NCBI RefSeq assembly: GCF_004297875.1
Contig: NZ_SCSK01000003.1
Location: 62,001-126,000 of the forward strand
Direction: 5' to 3'
Length of the DNA: 64,000 nt
Source of the DNA: Pandoraea sp.
GTDB lineage: Bacteria; Pseudomonadota; Gammaproteobacteria; Burkholderiales; Burkholderiaceae
Shown: positions 44,844 to 54,619 of the stretch, one piece after another
How the letters are laid out: every line of letters begins with the position of its first letter
Position numbering within the stretch: position 1 is the first letter of the stretch
Translations under genes and position numbers: made by a program
The notes under the pieces: model-generated
Told to the model about the DNA's origin: nothing
Seen by the model: only the letters and a program-made list of their open reading frames with translations
Database searches by the model: none

Positions 44844-44857
44844 TTTTGTTAACAAAA
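44844..44857. promoter_or_regulatory. GntR-type operator O2
   Basis: TTTTGTTAACAAAA is a perfect 14-bp palindrome sharing TTTGT(C/T)AACAAA with O1. Its centre lies 47 bases upstream of the O1 centre, about four and a half helical turns, which could allow cooperative binding or looping. Confidence 0.6.
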
Positions 44858-45048
44858 ATTTATATTATAAATATATGATAAATAAAGATATTTAATTTAT
44901 TCATCGTTTTTTTCTCGCCGCTTTTTGGGTTGTTGCCTGTGATGGCGAGAATCTATCGGAAGGACGAGGTCGGCCGCGCGTGCGCTATTCGCGCGCGGTT
45001 CAGGTAGAACGTATGCTATCGGGGCGAGTCAGGAGATTCGGGGGAGGG

Positions 45049-46269
45049 TCAGATAATCCCTGCCGCGCGCAGCGCGGCAATGCGTGCGTCGTCATAGGCC
45101 AGCCGTTCGCGCAGAATGGCCTCGGTGTGCTGCCCGAGCGTGGGCGGGGCCGACTCGGCTTGCGGTGGCGTGGCGCTCATCTTGATCGGATTGTTCACCA
45201 GACGGGCCTGCCCGCCGCTGGGATGCGGCAGGTCGACGCGCAGGCCGCGGGCCTGGACCTGCGGGTTGTCGAAGACTTCGGGCAGGGTGTTGATCGGCCC
45301 GCACGGCACGCCCGCCGCCTCGAGTTGGTCGATCCATTGCGCCTTGCTTTTTTGCCGCACCATGTCGGCCAGGATCGGCACCAGCACGTCGCGCCGCCTG
45401 ACCCTTTCCGGGTTGGTGGCAAAGCGCGGGTCGTCGGCGAGTTCGGGGCGTTGCCCGGCCTCGACGAATTTGCGGAACTGCCCGTCGTTGCCGACCGCGA
45501 CGATGATCCAGCCGTCCGAGGTTTCGAACGTCTGGTAGGGCACGATGTTCGGATGAGCGTTGCCCCAGCGCACCGGCGCGCGCTCGCTGGCCAGGAAGTT
45601 GGTATTCATGTTGGCCAGCATGGCCACCTGCACGTCGAGCAGCGCCATGTCGATGTATTGGCCTTCGCCGGTGCGGTCGCGGTGCGCCAGGGCAGCGAGG
45701 ATGGCAACCGTCGCGTACATGCCGGTCATCAGGTCGGCAATGGCCACGCCGGCCTTTTGCGGGCCGCCGCCGGGCAGCGTGTCGCGCTCGCCGGTGATGC
45801 TCATGAAGCCGCCCATGCCCTGCACGATGAAGTCATAGCCGGCGCGCGGCGCGTAAGGGCCGGTCTGCCCGAAGCCGGTGATCGAGCAGTAGACGAGATC
45901 GGGTTTGATGGCCTTGAGCGAGTCATAGTCCAGGCCGTATTTCCTGAGTTGACCGACCTTGTAGTTTTCCACCACGACATCGCTTTGCGCGGCCAGTTCG
46001 CGCACGACGGCCTGCCCGGCGGGGCTGGCGATGTCGATGGTGAGCGAGCGCTTGTTGCGGTTGGCGGCCAGGTAATAGGCGGCTTCGGCGGTGTCGTTGC
46101 CGGCTCCATCGCGCAGGTAGGGCGGCCCCCAGCGGCGCGTATCGTCGCCGCTGCCGGGACGCTCGATCTTGATCACATCGGCGCCGAAGTCGGCCAGATT
46201 CTGTGTGCACCAAGGCCCTGCCAGCACGCGGGACAGGTCGAGTATGCGGAGGTGGCTGAGCGCGCCCAT
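45049..46269 (-). CDS. Family III (CaiB/BaiF) CoA-transferase
   Basis: A 406-residue enzyme with LRILDLSRVLAGPWCTQNLADFGADVIKIERPG at the start and VVVENYKVGQLRKYGLDY near 105. The likely catalytic Asp lies in AGVAIADLMTGMYATVAILA. It most resembles the branch that uses succinyl-CoA as donor, though the acceptor is unknown. It is separated from the GntR operon by the AT-rich spacer and faces away from alaS, so it probably has its own promoter in the 206-base gap. It is the fourth family III protein in this window. Confidence 0.88.
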   Translation of the reverse strand: MGALSHLRILDLSRVLAGPWCTQNLADFGADVIKIERPGSGDDTRRWGPPYLRDGAGNDTAEAAYYLAANRNKRSLTIDIASPAGQAVVRELAAQSDVVVENYKVGQLRKYGLDYDSLKAIKPDLVYCSITGFGQTGPYAPRAGYDFIVQGMGGFMSITGERDTLPGGGPQKAGVAIADLMTGMYATVAILAALAHRDRTGEGQYIDMALLDVQVAMLANMNTNFLASERAPVRWGNAHPNIVPYQTFETSDGWIIVAVGNDGQFRKFVEAGQRPELADDPRFATNPERVRRRDVLVPILADMVRQKSKAQWIDQLEAAGVPCGPINTLPEVFDNPQVQARGLRVDLPHPSGGQARLVNNPIKMSATPPQAESAPPTLGQHTEAILRERLAYDDARIAALRAAGII

Positions 46270-46415
46270 GACGATCTTTCCAGCGGGGAAATGAATGCCC
46301 CCGAGTGTAAGAGCTTTGCCGTGCGGGTCAAAGCGCCGTTCCGCACAGCGGGCGCCGGCGCGGCCTGCGCGCCCGAGTGCCGCTGGTACGATACTGGGGG
46401 TGAGGGGATTTCCCG

Positions 46416-46421
46416 TATAAT
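46416..46421 (+). promoter_or_regulatory. Candidate -10 box upstream of alaS
   Basis: A TATAAT lies 55 bases before the alaS start in the spacer shared with the divergent CoA-transferase. No good -35 is seen at the right distance, so it is a weak call. Confidence 0.3.
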
Positions 46422-46475
46422 CAAACGTTTAATCAAACTCACCTCAAGCGCCGCCTGAACGACGCTCCGCACGCT

Positions 46476-49100
46476 ATGAAAGCCGCTGAAATCCGCGAAA
46501 AATTCCTCAAATTCTTCGAGTCCAAGGGGCACACCATCGTTCGCTCGTCGAGCCTGGTACCGGCCAATGATCCCACGTTGCTGTTCACGAACTCGGGGAT
46601 GGTGCAATTCAAGGACGTCTTTCTCGGTCAGGAGAGCCGCCCATACACGCGTGCCACCACGGCGCAGCGCAGCGTGCGCGCCGGCGGCAAGCACAACGAT
46701 CTGGAGAACGTCGGTTACACGGCGCGCCACCACACGTTTTTCGAGATGCTGGGCAACTTCTCGTTCGGCGACTACTTCAAGCGCGAGGCGATCCATTATG
46801 CGTGGGAGCTGCTGACCGAGGTCTACCGGTTGCCGAAGGAAAAGCTGTGGGTCACCGTCTACCAGGAAGACGACGAAGCCTACGGGATCTGGGCCAACGA
46901 GATCGGTGTGCCTGCCGAGCGCATCGTGCGCATCGGCGATAACAAGGGCGCCCGCTATGCGTCCGACAACTTCTGGCAAATGGCCGACACCGGCCCGTGC
47001 GGCCCGTGCTCCGAGATTTTCTATGACCATGGTCCGGAGGTATGGGGTGGCCCGCCCGGATCGCCCGAGGAAGACGGCGACCGCTATATCGAGATCTGGA
47101 ACCTGGTGTTCATGCAGTTCAATCGCGACGAGCAGGGCAACATGCCGCGCCTGCCCAAGCCGTGCGTCGATACCGGCATGGGGCTCGAACGCATTGCCGC
47201 GGTGCTGCAGCATGTGCACAGCAATTACGAGATCGATCTGTTCCAGCATTTGATCAAGGCCGCGGCGCGCGAGACCGGCTGCGCCGATCTGCACGCGAAT
47301 TCTCTCAAGGTGATCGCCGATCACATTCGTGCCTGCTCGTTCCTGATCGTCGACGGCGTGATCCCGGGCAATGAAGGTCGCGGCTACGTGCTGCGCCGGA
47401 TCATCCGGCGTGCGATCCGCCATGGCTACAAACTGGGCCGCAAGGAGCCGTTCTTCCATAAGCTGGTGCCCGATCTGGTCGCCGAGATGGGCGCGGCCTA
47501 TCCGGAGTTGACCGAGGCGCAGCCGCGCGTGACCGATGTGCTGCGGCAGGAGGAAGAGCGCTTTTTCGAGACCATCGCCAACGGCATGGAGATTCTCGAC
47601 GGCGCGCTGGCCGAGTTGCAGCAGCAGGGCAAGACCGAACTCGACGGTGAACTGGCCTTCAAGCTGCACGACACCTATGGCTTTCCGCTCGACTTGACCG
47701 CCGATGTGTGCCGCGAGCGCCAGATGACGGTCGACGAAGCGGCGTTCGACGCCGCCATGGCGCGCCAGCGCGAGCAGGCGCGCGCGGCGGGCAAGTTCAA
47801 GATGGCCCAGGCGCTCGAGTACAGCGGCGCCAAGACGGATTTTCGCGGCTATGACGTGCTGTCGCTCGAGCGCGCCAAGGTCACGGCGCTTTATGCCGAC
47901 GGCACCAGCGTGGCGGAACTGCGCGCGGGCCAGTCGGGTATCGTGGTGCTCGACAAGACACCGTTCTATGCGGAGTCCGGCGGGCAGGTCGGCGACCAGG
48001 GCGTGCTGGCCGGCGACGCCGCGCGCTTTGCGGTGACCGACACCCAAAAGATTCAGCCCGACGTATTCGGTCACTATGGCACGCTGGAGCAGGGCAGCCT
48101 GAAGGTGGGAGACGCGCTGAACGCGCAGGTCGACACGGTGCGCCGTGCCCGCACCGTGCGCAATCACTCGGCGACTCACCTGATGCACAAGGCGCTGCGC
48201 GAAGTGCTGGGCAGCCATGTGCAGCAAAAGGGCTCGCTGGTCGACGCCGACAAGACGCGTTTCGACTTTGCGCACAACGCGCCATTGAGCGATGACGAGA
48301 TCCGCCGCGTCGAGGACATCGTCAACGCGGAGGTGCTCAGGAACGTTGCCGCGCAGGCGCAGGTGATGGCGTTTGACGATGCCGTCAAGGGTGGCGCGAT
48401 GGCGCTGTTCGGCGAGAAGTATGGCGAGAGCGTGCGCGTGCTGGACATCGGTTTCTCGCGCGAGTTGTGCGGCGGCACGCATGTGGCGCGCACCGGCGAT
48501 ATCGGCTTGTTCAAGATCGTGATGGAGGGCGGTGTGGCCGCCGGCATTCGCCGGATCGAGGCGATAACCGGCGATAACGCGCTGCGTTTCGTGCAGTCGC
48601 TCGACCGGCAGATCCATCAGGCCGCGGCCGCGCTCAAGGCGCAGCCTGCCGAGCTCACGCAACGGATCGGACAAGTGCAGGATCAGCTCAAGTCGCTGGA
48701 GAAGGAATTGGCGCAACTCAAGTCGCGCATGGCGTCGAGCCAGGGCGACGAGCTGGCGGCGCAGGCGGTCGACGTCAATGGTCTGAAGGTGCTGGCGGCC
48801 CAGCTCGATGGCGCCGACGTCAAAACCTTGCGCGAGACGATGGACAAGCTCAAGGACAAGCTCAAGAGCGCCGCGATCGTGCTGGCGGCGGTCGACGGCG
48901 GCAAGGTGAGCCTGATTGCCGGTGTCACGGCCGATGCCACGGGCAAGGTCAAGGCGGGCGAACTGGTCAATTTCGTTGCGCTGCAGGTCGGCGGCAAAGG
49001 CGGTGGCCGGGCGGACATGGCGCAGGCTGGCGGCACCGAGCCTGCGAAACTGCCGGGCGCATTGGCGAGCGTGACGGCTTGGGTCGCTCAGAAAGCGTGA
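46476..49100 (+). CDS. alaS: Alanyl-tRNA synthetase
   Basis: An 874-residue class II synthetase of standard length that charges tRNA-Ala. The catalytic domain has [19 protein letters not shown] and the motif 3 region [16 protein letters not shown]. The editing domain carries the zinc/catalytic residues [12 protein letters not shown] (near 562) and [13 protein letters not shown] (near 665). The coiled coil and C-Ala domain follow, ending in [16 protein letters not shown] strong terminator lies just after the stop, so it is a one-gene transcription unit. Confidence 0.97.
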   Translation: MKAAEIREKFLKFFESKGHTIVRSSSLVPANDPTLLFTNSGMVQFKDVFLGQESRPYTRATTAQRSVRAGGKHNDLENVGYTARHHTFFEMLGNFSFGDYFKREAIHYAWELLTEVYRLPKEKLWVTVYQEDDEAYGIWANEIGVPAERIVRIGDNKGARYASDNFWQMADTGPCGPCSEIFYDHGPEVWGGPPGSPEEDGDRYIEIWNLVFMQFNRDEQGNMPRLPKPCVDTGMGLERIAAVLQHVHSNYEIDLFQHLIKAAARETGCADLHANSLKVIADHIRACSFLIVDGVIPGNEGRGYVLRRIIRRAIRHGYKLGRKEPFFHKLVPDLVAEMGAAYPELTEAQPRVTDVLRQEEERFFETIANGMEILDGALAELQQQGKTELDGELAFKLHDTYGFPLDLTADVCRERQMTVDEAAFDAAMARQREQARAAGKFKMAQALEYSGAKTDFRGYDVLSLERAKVTALYADGTSVAELRAGQSGIVVLDKTPFYAESGGQVGDQGVLAGDAARFAVTDTQKIQPDVFGHYGTLEQGSLKVGDALNAQVDTVRRARTVRNHSATHLMHKALREVLGSHVQQKGSLVDADKTRFDFAHNAPLSDDEIRRVEDIVNAEVLRNVAAQAQVMAFDDAVKGGAMALFGEKYGESVRVLDIGFSRELCGGTHVARTGDIGLFKIVMEGGVAAGIRRIEAITGDNALRFVQSLDRQIHQAAAALKAQPAELTQRIGQVQDQLKSLEKELAQLKSRMASSQGDELAAQAVDVNGLKVLAAQLDGADVKTLRETMDKLKDKLKSAAIVLAAVDGGKVSLIAGVTADATGKVKAGELVNFVALQVGGKGGGRADMAQAGGTEPAKLPGALASVTAWVAQKA

Positions 49101-49118
49101 CGGCGTCTGCGTTGGGCG

Positions 49119-49150
49119 AAAAAGCGCGCGGGTTACTGCGCGCTTTTTTT
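49119..49150 (+). terminator. Rho-independent terminator after alaS
   Basis: The GCGCGC stem (49124-49129 with 49138-49143, loop of eight) is flanked by A5 on the left and followed by T7, so A-T pairs extend it. It begins 18 bases after the stop codon. Confidence 0.9.
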
Positions 49151-49280
49151 ATCGATTCTTGTGAGGTGTCCTGAGCAATCCGCCCGGCCGGCTTGACCGC
49201 GACGCTTGCAGGGCGAATGCCCGCGAATATGAATGTTTCGATGTAAAGTATCTGCTCGATAACAAATAACGCATCCGATT

Positions 49281-50495
49281 ATGTCCAGTATCGCTTCCGA
49301 GCGCCCCGGCTTCTCCGTCGACCGTGCGGCCTGGCGGGCGGCGCTGGCGTGCATGCTGGCGCTGGCGGTGGCCATGGGGATCGGCCGCTTTGCCTTCACC
49401 CCGTTGCTGCCGATGATGCTGCGCGACCATTGGGTGACGATCAAGGGCGGCAGCTGGCTGGCCTCGCTCAATTACGCCGGTTACTTTGTCGGCGCGCTGT
49501 CATGCATGGTCGTGCGCGCGTCGTCGCCTCGCATGATTCGCCTGGGGCTGGCGGCGACGGTGGTGCTCACGCTCGGCATGGGGCTGCTGCACGATTACAC
49601 GGTGTGGGCCGTGTTGCGCGCCGCGGCCGGTATCGGCAGCGCCTGGGTCATGGTGTTCTCGGCCAGTTGGGGGCTGCAGCGTCTGGCCGAATTGCAGCGG
49701 CCGGCACTGGCCGGCTATATCTTTGCGGGTCCGGGCGTTGGCATCGTCGTGACCGGCCTGGCCGGCAGCGCGACCACCGCCGTCGGCGGCGGTGCGCAAG
49801 CCGGCTGGCTGGTGTGCGGCGTATTGGCCGTCTTGCTGTCGGCGCTGATCTGGCGGGTGTTTTCCGACGAGGCGCCCGCGCTGGCGGCGGGCGGGCGCCC
49901 AAGCGCCTCCGCAGCGATGGCGCAAGCGCCCGGCGAGCGCGGCGAGGAGGCCTGGCTGGTGGTGCTCTACGGCCTGGCCGGGTTCGGCTACATCGTCACC
50001 GCGACGTTCTTGCCGGTCATCGCGCGCGAGGCGCTGCCCGGCTCGCCTTGGCCCGATCTCTTCTGGCCGCTCCTGGGGCTGGCGGTGATTCCCGGTTCCG
50101 TGCTGGCTGCATCGGTGCGCACGCGTCTGGATAACCGCCTGTTGCTGGCCGGGTTGTATGTGATGCAGGCGCTGGGCGTCATTATCGGCGTCGTGTGGCC
50201 AACCGTCGCCGGGTTCGCGCTGGGCAGCGTGCTGGTGGGCGTGCCGTTCACGGCGCTGGTGTTGTTCGCGATGCGCGAGGCGCGGCGCATTCGCGGCAAC
50301 AGCGCCTCGAGCCTGATGGGCCTGATGACCGCGGTGTATGGCATCGGCCAGATCGCCGGCCCGCTGGTTACCGCGCCGCTGGTCGCGCATACCGGCAGCT
50401 TTATTCTTGCGCTGCTGCTCGCAGCCGCCACGCTGCTCATTGGTGCGGCCGGCTATGTCATGGTTTGGCGCCGCGCCATGCGGCGCGACGCCTGA
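49281..50495 (+). CDS. MFS transporter, YbfB/YjiJ family
   Basis: A 404-residue transporter with about twelve hydrophobic segments. The N-terminal block ALAVAMGIGRFAFTPLLPMML followed by LASLNYAGYFVGAL is the YbfB/YjiJ signature. The direction and cargo of this family are unclear. It starts 130 bases after the alaS terminator and lies 48 bases upstream of a class II aldolase gene, so it may import or export a small acid used by the aldolase/tautomerase set. Confidence 0.85.
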   Translation: MSSIASERPGFSVDRAAWRAALACMLALAVAMGIGRFAFTPLLPMMLRDHWVTIKGGSWLASLNYAGYFVGALSCMVVRASSPRMIRLGLAATVVLTLGMGLLHDYTVWAVLRAAAGIGSAWVMVFSASWGLQRLAELQRPALAGYIFAGPGVGIVVTGLAGSATTAVGGGAQAGWLVCGVLAVLLSALIWRVFSDEAPALAAGGRPSASAAMAQAPGERGEEAWLVVLYGLAGFGYIVTATFLPVIAREALPGSPWPDLFWPLLGLAVIPGSVLAASVRTRLDNRLLLAGLYVMQALGVIIGVVWPTVAGFALGSVLVGVPFTALVLFAMREARRIRGNSASSLMGLMTAVYGIGQIAGPLVTAPLVAHTGSFILALLLAAATLLIGAAGYVMVWRRAMRRDA

Positions 50496-50543
50496 CCGGC
50501 GTTGCCCCGGCCAGGCGGTTCAGTCTATTCGGGAGATCATTCG

Positions 50544-51317
50544 ATGTCATTTTCCTTGCGCCCACAGAGCGTCGCGGCGAGCGGGCCCGTCAGCGAGGCG
50601 GAACAGCGCGCGCGCGTCGATCTTGCCGCCGCCTACCGGCTGGCCGCACTTCATGGCTGGGACGACCTGATCTACTCACATATTTCGGCGAGCGTGCCGG
50701 GCGAGCCGGGCCATTTCCTGATCAATCCGTTCGGACTCGCCTTCGACGAGGTGTGCGCGTCGAATCTGGTGAAGATCGACCTGCAGGGCGCGATCATCGG
50801 CGATGCCACGCATGTGGTCAACGTGACCGGCTTTGCCCTGCACGGCGCAGTACACGCCGCGCGCGCCGACGCGATGTGCGTGATGCATCTGCACAACACG
50901 GCCGGTATCGCGGTTTCGATCCAGCCGCACGGCCTGTTGCCGATCTCGCAGCACGCGCTGCGCTTTCACGAGCGGCTGGGTTATCACGAGTACGAGGGGT
51001 TGGCGTTTTCACCGGCCGAGGGAGAACGCCTGGTGGCCTCGCTGGGCGGGCATCCCGCCATGCTGCTGCGCAACCACGGCACGCTCACGCTGGGGCGCAC
51101 GGTGGCCGAAGCCTATGTGTTGATGGCAACGCTGATCAAGGCGTGCGAGATTCAGTTGCAGGCACTGTGCGGCGGCGCGGCGCCGGTATTGCCATCACCG
51201 GCGGTGCGGGCCAGGACCGCGGAGCAGCTGGAGGACGGCGGCGCGGTCGAAGGGGAGCTGGAGTGGCCGGCGCTGCTGCGCAAACTGGATAAAATAGACC
51301 CCACTTATCGAAAATGA
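50544..51317 (+). CDS. Class II aldolase/adducin-family protein
   Basis: A zinc-dependent aldolase-type enzyme of 257 residues. The metal ligands are probably His115 and His117 in MHLHNTAG and His178 in LRNHGTL. ATG 50544 has GGGAGATC upstream; a longer frame from 50502 is not needed. The family includes fuculose-phosphate-type aldolases, decarboxylases and many uncharacterised members, so the substrate is open. A tautomerase gene follows after 15 bases, which would suit an enol or keto-acid intermediate. Confidence 0.85.
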   Translation: MSFSLRPQSVAASGPVSEAEQRARVDLAAAYRLAALHGWDDLIYSHISASVPGEPGHFLINPFGLAFDEVCASNLVKIDLQGAIIGDATHVVNVTGFALHGAVHAARADAMCVMHLHNTAGIAVSIQPHGLLPISQHALRFHERLGYHEYEGLAFSPAEGERLVASLGGHPAMLLRNHGTLTLGRTVAEAYVLMATLIKACEIQLQALCGGAAPVLPSPAVRARTAEQLEDGGAVEGELEWPALLRKLDKIDPTYRK

Positions 51318-51332
51318 TCAGGAGCGATTGCC

Positions 51333-51518
51333 ATGCCCACTTTCCACGTCGAGATGTTCGAGGGCCGCACGGTCGAGCAGAAGCGTCAATTCGTCGAGGC
51401 CATTACCCGAACGACCTGCGAGGTGCTCGGCTGCGCTCCGGAGTCGGTCGACATCATCATCGCTGACGTCAAGCGCGAGAATTGGGCGACCGCCGGCAAG
51501 TTGTGGTCGGACGATTGA
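51333..51518 (+). CDS. 4-oxalocrotonate tautomerase-family enzyme
   Basis: A 61-residue tautomerase. After loss of Met the catalytic Pro1 leads PTFHVEMFEGRTVEQKRQF, and the second conserved block is PESVDIIIADVKRENWATAG. It should interconvert enol and keto forms of a small acid. The protein is probably hexameric, like the family. It lies between the aldolase and threonine aldolase genes on the same strand, which suggests they share a transcript. Confidence 0.9.
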   Translation: MPTFHVEMFEGRTVEQKRQFVEAITRTTCEVLGCAPESVDIIIADVKRENWATAGKLWSDD

Positions 51519-51532
51519 GCGCGGGCCAAGTC

Positions 51533-52588
51533 ATGTCGAGCTCCACGCCAAGTCAGCATTTCGCCTCCGACAACTATGCCGGGATTTGCCCGGAGGCGCT
51601 CAAATATATCGTCGAAGCCAATGGCAGTGGCCATGAGGTGGCGTACGGGGACGATTCCTGGACGCAGCGTGTTTGCGACCGCCTGCGCGATCTGTTCCAG
51701 ACCGATTGCGAGGTGTTTTTCGTTTTTAACGGCACGGCGGCCAATTCACTGGCGCTGGCGTCGCTGTGTCAGTCGTACCACTCCGTGATCTGCCACGAGC
51801 TGGCGCATGTGGAGACCGACGAGTGCGGCGGCCCCGAGTTCTTTTCCAACGGATCCAAGCTGTTGGTGGCCAAGGGCGGGCTCGAGAACGGCAAATTGAC
51901 GCCCGATGCGATCGAGTCGGTGGTCATGCGCCGCGCCGATATCCACTATCCGAAGCCCAAGGTGGTGACTCTCACGCAATCGACCGAAGTCGGCACCGTC
52001 TATACGGTCGAGGAGGTGCGGGCGATCGCCGCGATCGCCAAGCGCCGGGATCTGCGCGTGCATATGGATGGCGCGCGCTTTGCCAACGCGGTCGCGTCGC
52101 TGGGCGTGCATCCATCGGAGATCACGTGGCGTGCCGGGGTCGACGTGCTGTGTTTCGGCGGCACCAAGAACGGCTTGCCGGTAGGCGAGGCGGTAGTGTT
52201 CTTCGATCGCGCGCTGGCCGAGGATTTCGCTTACCGGGTCAAGCAGGCGGGGCAACTGGCATCGAAGATGCGCTTTATCTCGGCGCCCTGGCTGGGCCTG
52301 CTGGACGACGACGTGTGGCTGCGCAACGCGCGCCATGCGAATGCCATGGCCCGGTTGCTGCACGAGCGCTTGCGCGTGATCCCCGGCGTGCGGATCATGT
52401 TCGAGCCGCAGGCCAACGCGGTGTTTGCCGAATTGCCGCTGCACGTGATCGAGCAACTGCGGGCACGCCGCTGGCGTTTCTACACGTTTATCGGTGCCGG
52501 CGGGTGTCGCCTGATGTGCGCGTGGGACACGCAGCCAGAGACGGTCGAGCAGATCGCCGCTGACATTGCCGCGCTTTGCGCGGCGTGA
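51533..52588 (+). CDS. Low-specificity L-threonine aldolase-type PLP enzyme
   Basis: A 351-residue PLP enzyme that cleaves L-threonine or related beta-hydroxy amino acids to glycine and an aldehyde. The Schiff-base lysine is in CFGGTKNGLPVGEAV (near 210), PLP-phosphate contacts are around NGTAANSLAL, and the conserved HMDGARFANA follows the beta-strand. The ATG at 51533 matches the usual start; the frame from 51482 overlaps the tautomerase. It faces the ClC gene across 22 bases without a clear terminator. Confidence 0.9.
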   Translation: MSSSTPSQHFASDNYAGICPEALKYIVEANGSGHEVAYGDDSWTQRVCDRLRDLFQTDCEVFFVFNGTAANSLALASLCQSYHSVICHELAHVETDECGGPEFFSNGSKLLVAKGGLENGKLTPDAIESVVMRRADIHYPKPKVVTLTQSTEVGTVYTVEEVRAIAAIAKRRDLRVHMDGARFANAVASLGVHPSEITWRAGVDVLCFGGTKNGLPVGEAVVFFDRALAEDFAYRVKQAGQLASKMRFISAPWLGLLDDDVWLRNARHANAMARLLHERLRVIPGVRIMFEPQANAVFAELPLHVIEQLRARRWRFYTFIGAGGCRLMCAWDTQPETVEQIAADIAALCAA

Positions 52589-52610
52589 GCCCAAGAGGCG
52601 CTTGCGCGGC

Positions 52611-53927
52611 TCAGGCGCGCTCGGGGGCCGGTACCGTGGGCTGCAGGAAACGGTGCGAGATGGTGTGATACAGCGGCGGCGAGAACAGGCGTGAGACCCG
52701 GCTGGCCAGCAGGGCCGAGGCCATGAGCGGAATCACCATCTGGTGGCCGTCGATCATTTCCACCACGATCACGAACGCCGTGATGGGAGATTGCGTCACG
52801 GCAGCCAGATAGCCGCCCATGCACAGCGCAATCAGGAACGGCATCGGCATGCTCGAGAAGAGGTAAGACATCAATTGCCCGAGGCCGGCGCCAATCGATA
52901 GCGACGGCGAGAAGATTCCGCCCGGAATGCCGCTGATGTACGACACGACCAGCGCGGCAAATTTCAGAAACGTGTAGAACGGCGAGAGAAGATGGTGGCT
53001 CTCCAGCAGGGCGCGCGCTTCCGGATAGCCGCTGCCATAACTGGCGCCGCCGGAGACGATACCCAGCACGGCAATCAGCACGCCGCACACCAGCGCGAAT
53101 TGAACCGGGCGGCTGTGACGCAGGGTCAGCAGGGGCGACGGAATCCAGCGCGGAATATTGAGCAGCAGCCAACTGAACAGGCCGCCCATCAGACCGGTGA
53201 CGATGCTGACCACGACGACGGCCAGGATTACCGTCGAGCTGAAGGCGCCGGTCGCCTGGATGCGGCCGAAGTACAGATAATTGCCTTGAATGCCGAGCGT
53301 CACGATCCCGGAAAAGATGATTGCGGTGATCAACGTGCCGCTGGCGCGTTGCTCGAACGAGCGGCTTAACTCTTCGATCGCGAACACGACCCCGGCCAGC
53401 GGCGTGTTGAAAGCGGCGGACAGGCCAGCCGCGGCGCCGGCCAGCGTCAATTGGCGCTCGATCTGGATGCTGCTGCGTCGGTAGGTGCGTCGCATCGCGT
53501 ACATCAACGATGCGCCGATCTGCACGGTCGGGCCCTCGCGGCCGATGGTGAAGCCGCACAGGATACCCAGCAGCGAAATGGCGATCTTGCCGAACATGAT
53601 GCGAAGCGATAGCAGCGTCGGGCCGAGCTTGCTTTCCTCGAGAGTTGCGATGACCTGCGGGATGCCACTGCCCTCCGAGCCGCGAAAGTACTTTTGCGTG
53701 AGCCAGATGGCCAGCGCCGAACCCAGCGGCGTGACGATCAAGGGCAACCAGAAGGCCCGGTGCTCGAGCGCCTGGAAGCCTTCGAAGGTCCAGTCGATCA
53801 GCTTGGCGTAAAACACGGCTACCAGGCCGACCAGGATGGCGCCAAGCCAAAAGACGCCGTAGTTGAACCATAGCCGCTGCAGGTGGCGTAGGGCTGGACT
53901 GGAGAGTTGGCGGGAGCGAAACAACAT
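52611..53927 (-). CDS. ClC-family chloride channel/transporter
   Basis: A 438-residue membrane protein of the voltage-gated chloride channel family. The selectivity motifs are GSEGSGIPQVIA, GREGPTVQIGASL and GIPGGIFSPSLSIGAGLG. The glutamate in GREGP corresponds to the gating glutamate, so Cl-/H+ exchange is more likely than channel activity. No C-terminal CBS domain is present. It may help with acid tolerance. It is divergent from the NUDIX gene across 87 bases and ends close to the threonine aldolase gene. Confidence 0.92.
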   Translation of the reverse strand: MLFRSRQLSSPALRHLQRLWFNYGVFWLGAILVGLVAVFYAKLIDWTFEGFQALEHRAFWLPLIVTPLGSALAIWLTQKYFRGSEGSGIPQVIATLEESKLGPTLLSLRIMFGKIAISLLGILCGFTIGREGPTVQIGASLMYAMRRTYRRSSIQIERQLTLAGAAAGLSAAFNTPLAGVVFAIEELSRSFEQRASGTLITAIIFSGIVTLGIQGNYLYFGRIQATGAFSSTVILAVVVVSIVTGLMGGLFSWLLLNIPRWIPSPLLTLRHSRPVQFALVCGVLIAVLGIVSGGASYGSGYPEARALLESHHLLSPFYTFLKFAALVVSYISGIPGGIFSPSLSIGAGLGQLMSYLFSSMPMPFLIALCMGGYLAAVTQSPITAFVIVVEMIDGHQMVIPLMASALLASRVSRLFSPPLYHTISHRFLQPTVPAPERA

Positions 53928-54014
53928 GAAGACGAGAGAACCAAATTTTGTGCATTATAGCGGCGTACGACGCCTGCCCCGTCGGTTCCGCCATTTGTAT
54001 CGAGCCCGATAACC

Positions 54015-54548
54015 ATGAGTTTGTTGAAATACTGCCCGCAATGCGCCACAGCCCTGGCCGATCAGGAGGTCGCCGGCCGGCGGCGCCGTGCCTGTCCGGA
54101 CAAGACCTGTGGCTATGTACACTGGGATAATCCACTGCCGGTGGTCGCCGCGCTCATCGAGTACGAAGACCGCGTGCTGCTGGCGCGCAACGCGGCTTGG
54201 CCGGAAGACATGTTCGCGCTGATCACCGGCTTTCTAGAGCGCGACGAGACGCCGGAGGACGGCATCCGGCGCGAAATCAGGGAAGAGACCAACCTCGAGG
54301 TGAATGCGTTGACGCTGCTGGGCGTGTATGAATTCATGCGCAAGAATGAGCTGATCATTGCCTATCATGCGCGTTGCGAGGGCCAGGTCGCGCTATCCGA
54401 GGAGTTGGCCGATTATCGCCTGATCGCGCCGCACCGCCTGCGCCCATGGCGAGCGGGTACCGGACACGCGGTGGCCGAGTGGATGCGGCGCCGCGGCTTG
54501 CCGTTCGAATACGTGGATTCGCCGCGCCTGCCGGCTGCCGAGGCGTAG
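54015..54548 (+). CDS. NUDIX hydrolase with N-terminal zinc ribbon
   Basis: A 177-residue hydrolase. Residues 7-35 hold four cysteines (CPQC and later CPDKTCGYVHW), a zinc-ribbon like that of NudC. The Nudix box GFLERDETPEDGIRREIREETNL is complete except that the conserved Gly of REUxEExGU is Asn. The substrate could be NADH, ADP-ribose or another nucleoside diphosphate derivative. It is short for NudC. tusA follows after 71 bases on the same strand. Confidence 0.87.
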   Translation: MSLLKYCPQCATALADQEVAGRRRRACPDKTCGYVHWDNPLPVVAALIEYEDRVLLARNAAWPEDMFALITGFLERDETPEDGIRREIREETNLEVNALTLLGVYEFMRKNELIIAYHARCEGQVALSEELADYRLIAPHRLRPWRAGTGHAVAEWMRRRGLPFEYVDSPRLPAAEA

Positions 54549-54619
54549 TGTGGCGTGGCTGGAGTAATATCTGGTGGATCGGGTCGCGCATCACGCGGCC
54601 GCATGAATGGGACCGTACC

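Larger units (their letters stand above)
44748..45048. other. AT-rich intergenic region before the GntR operon
   Basis: About 300 bases, with the part from 44790 to 44910 overwhelmingly A and T, in sharp contrast to the GC-rich genes on both sides. It contains the operators and promoter listed separately and a further inverted repeat AAAACA-AAA-TGTTTT (44814-44828). No gene or RNA was found, and the 45049 gene has no obvious terminator here. Confidence 0.6.

Noticed and set aside
46173..48716. An 847-codon minus-strand frame antisense to alaS
   Set aside because: It is a shadow of the alaS coding pattern and runs on through the divergent spacer into the CoA-transferase gene.
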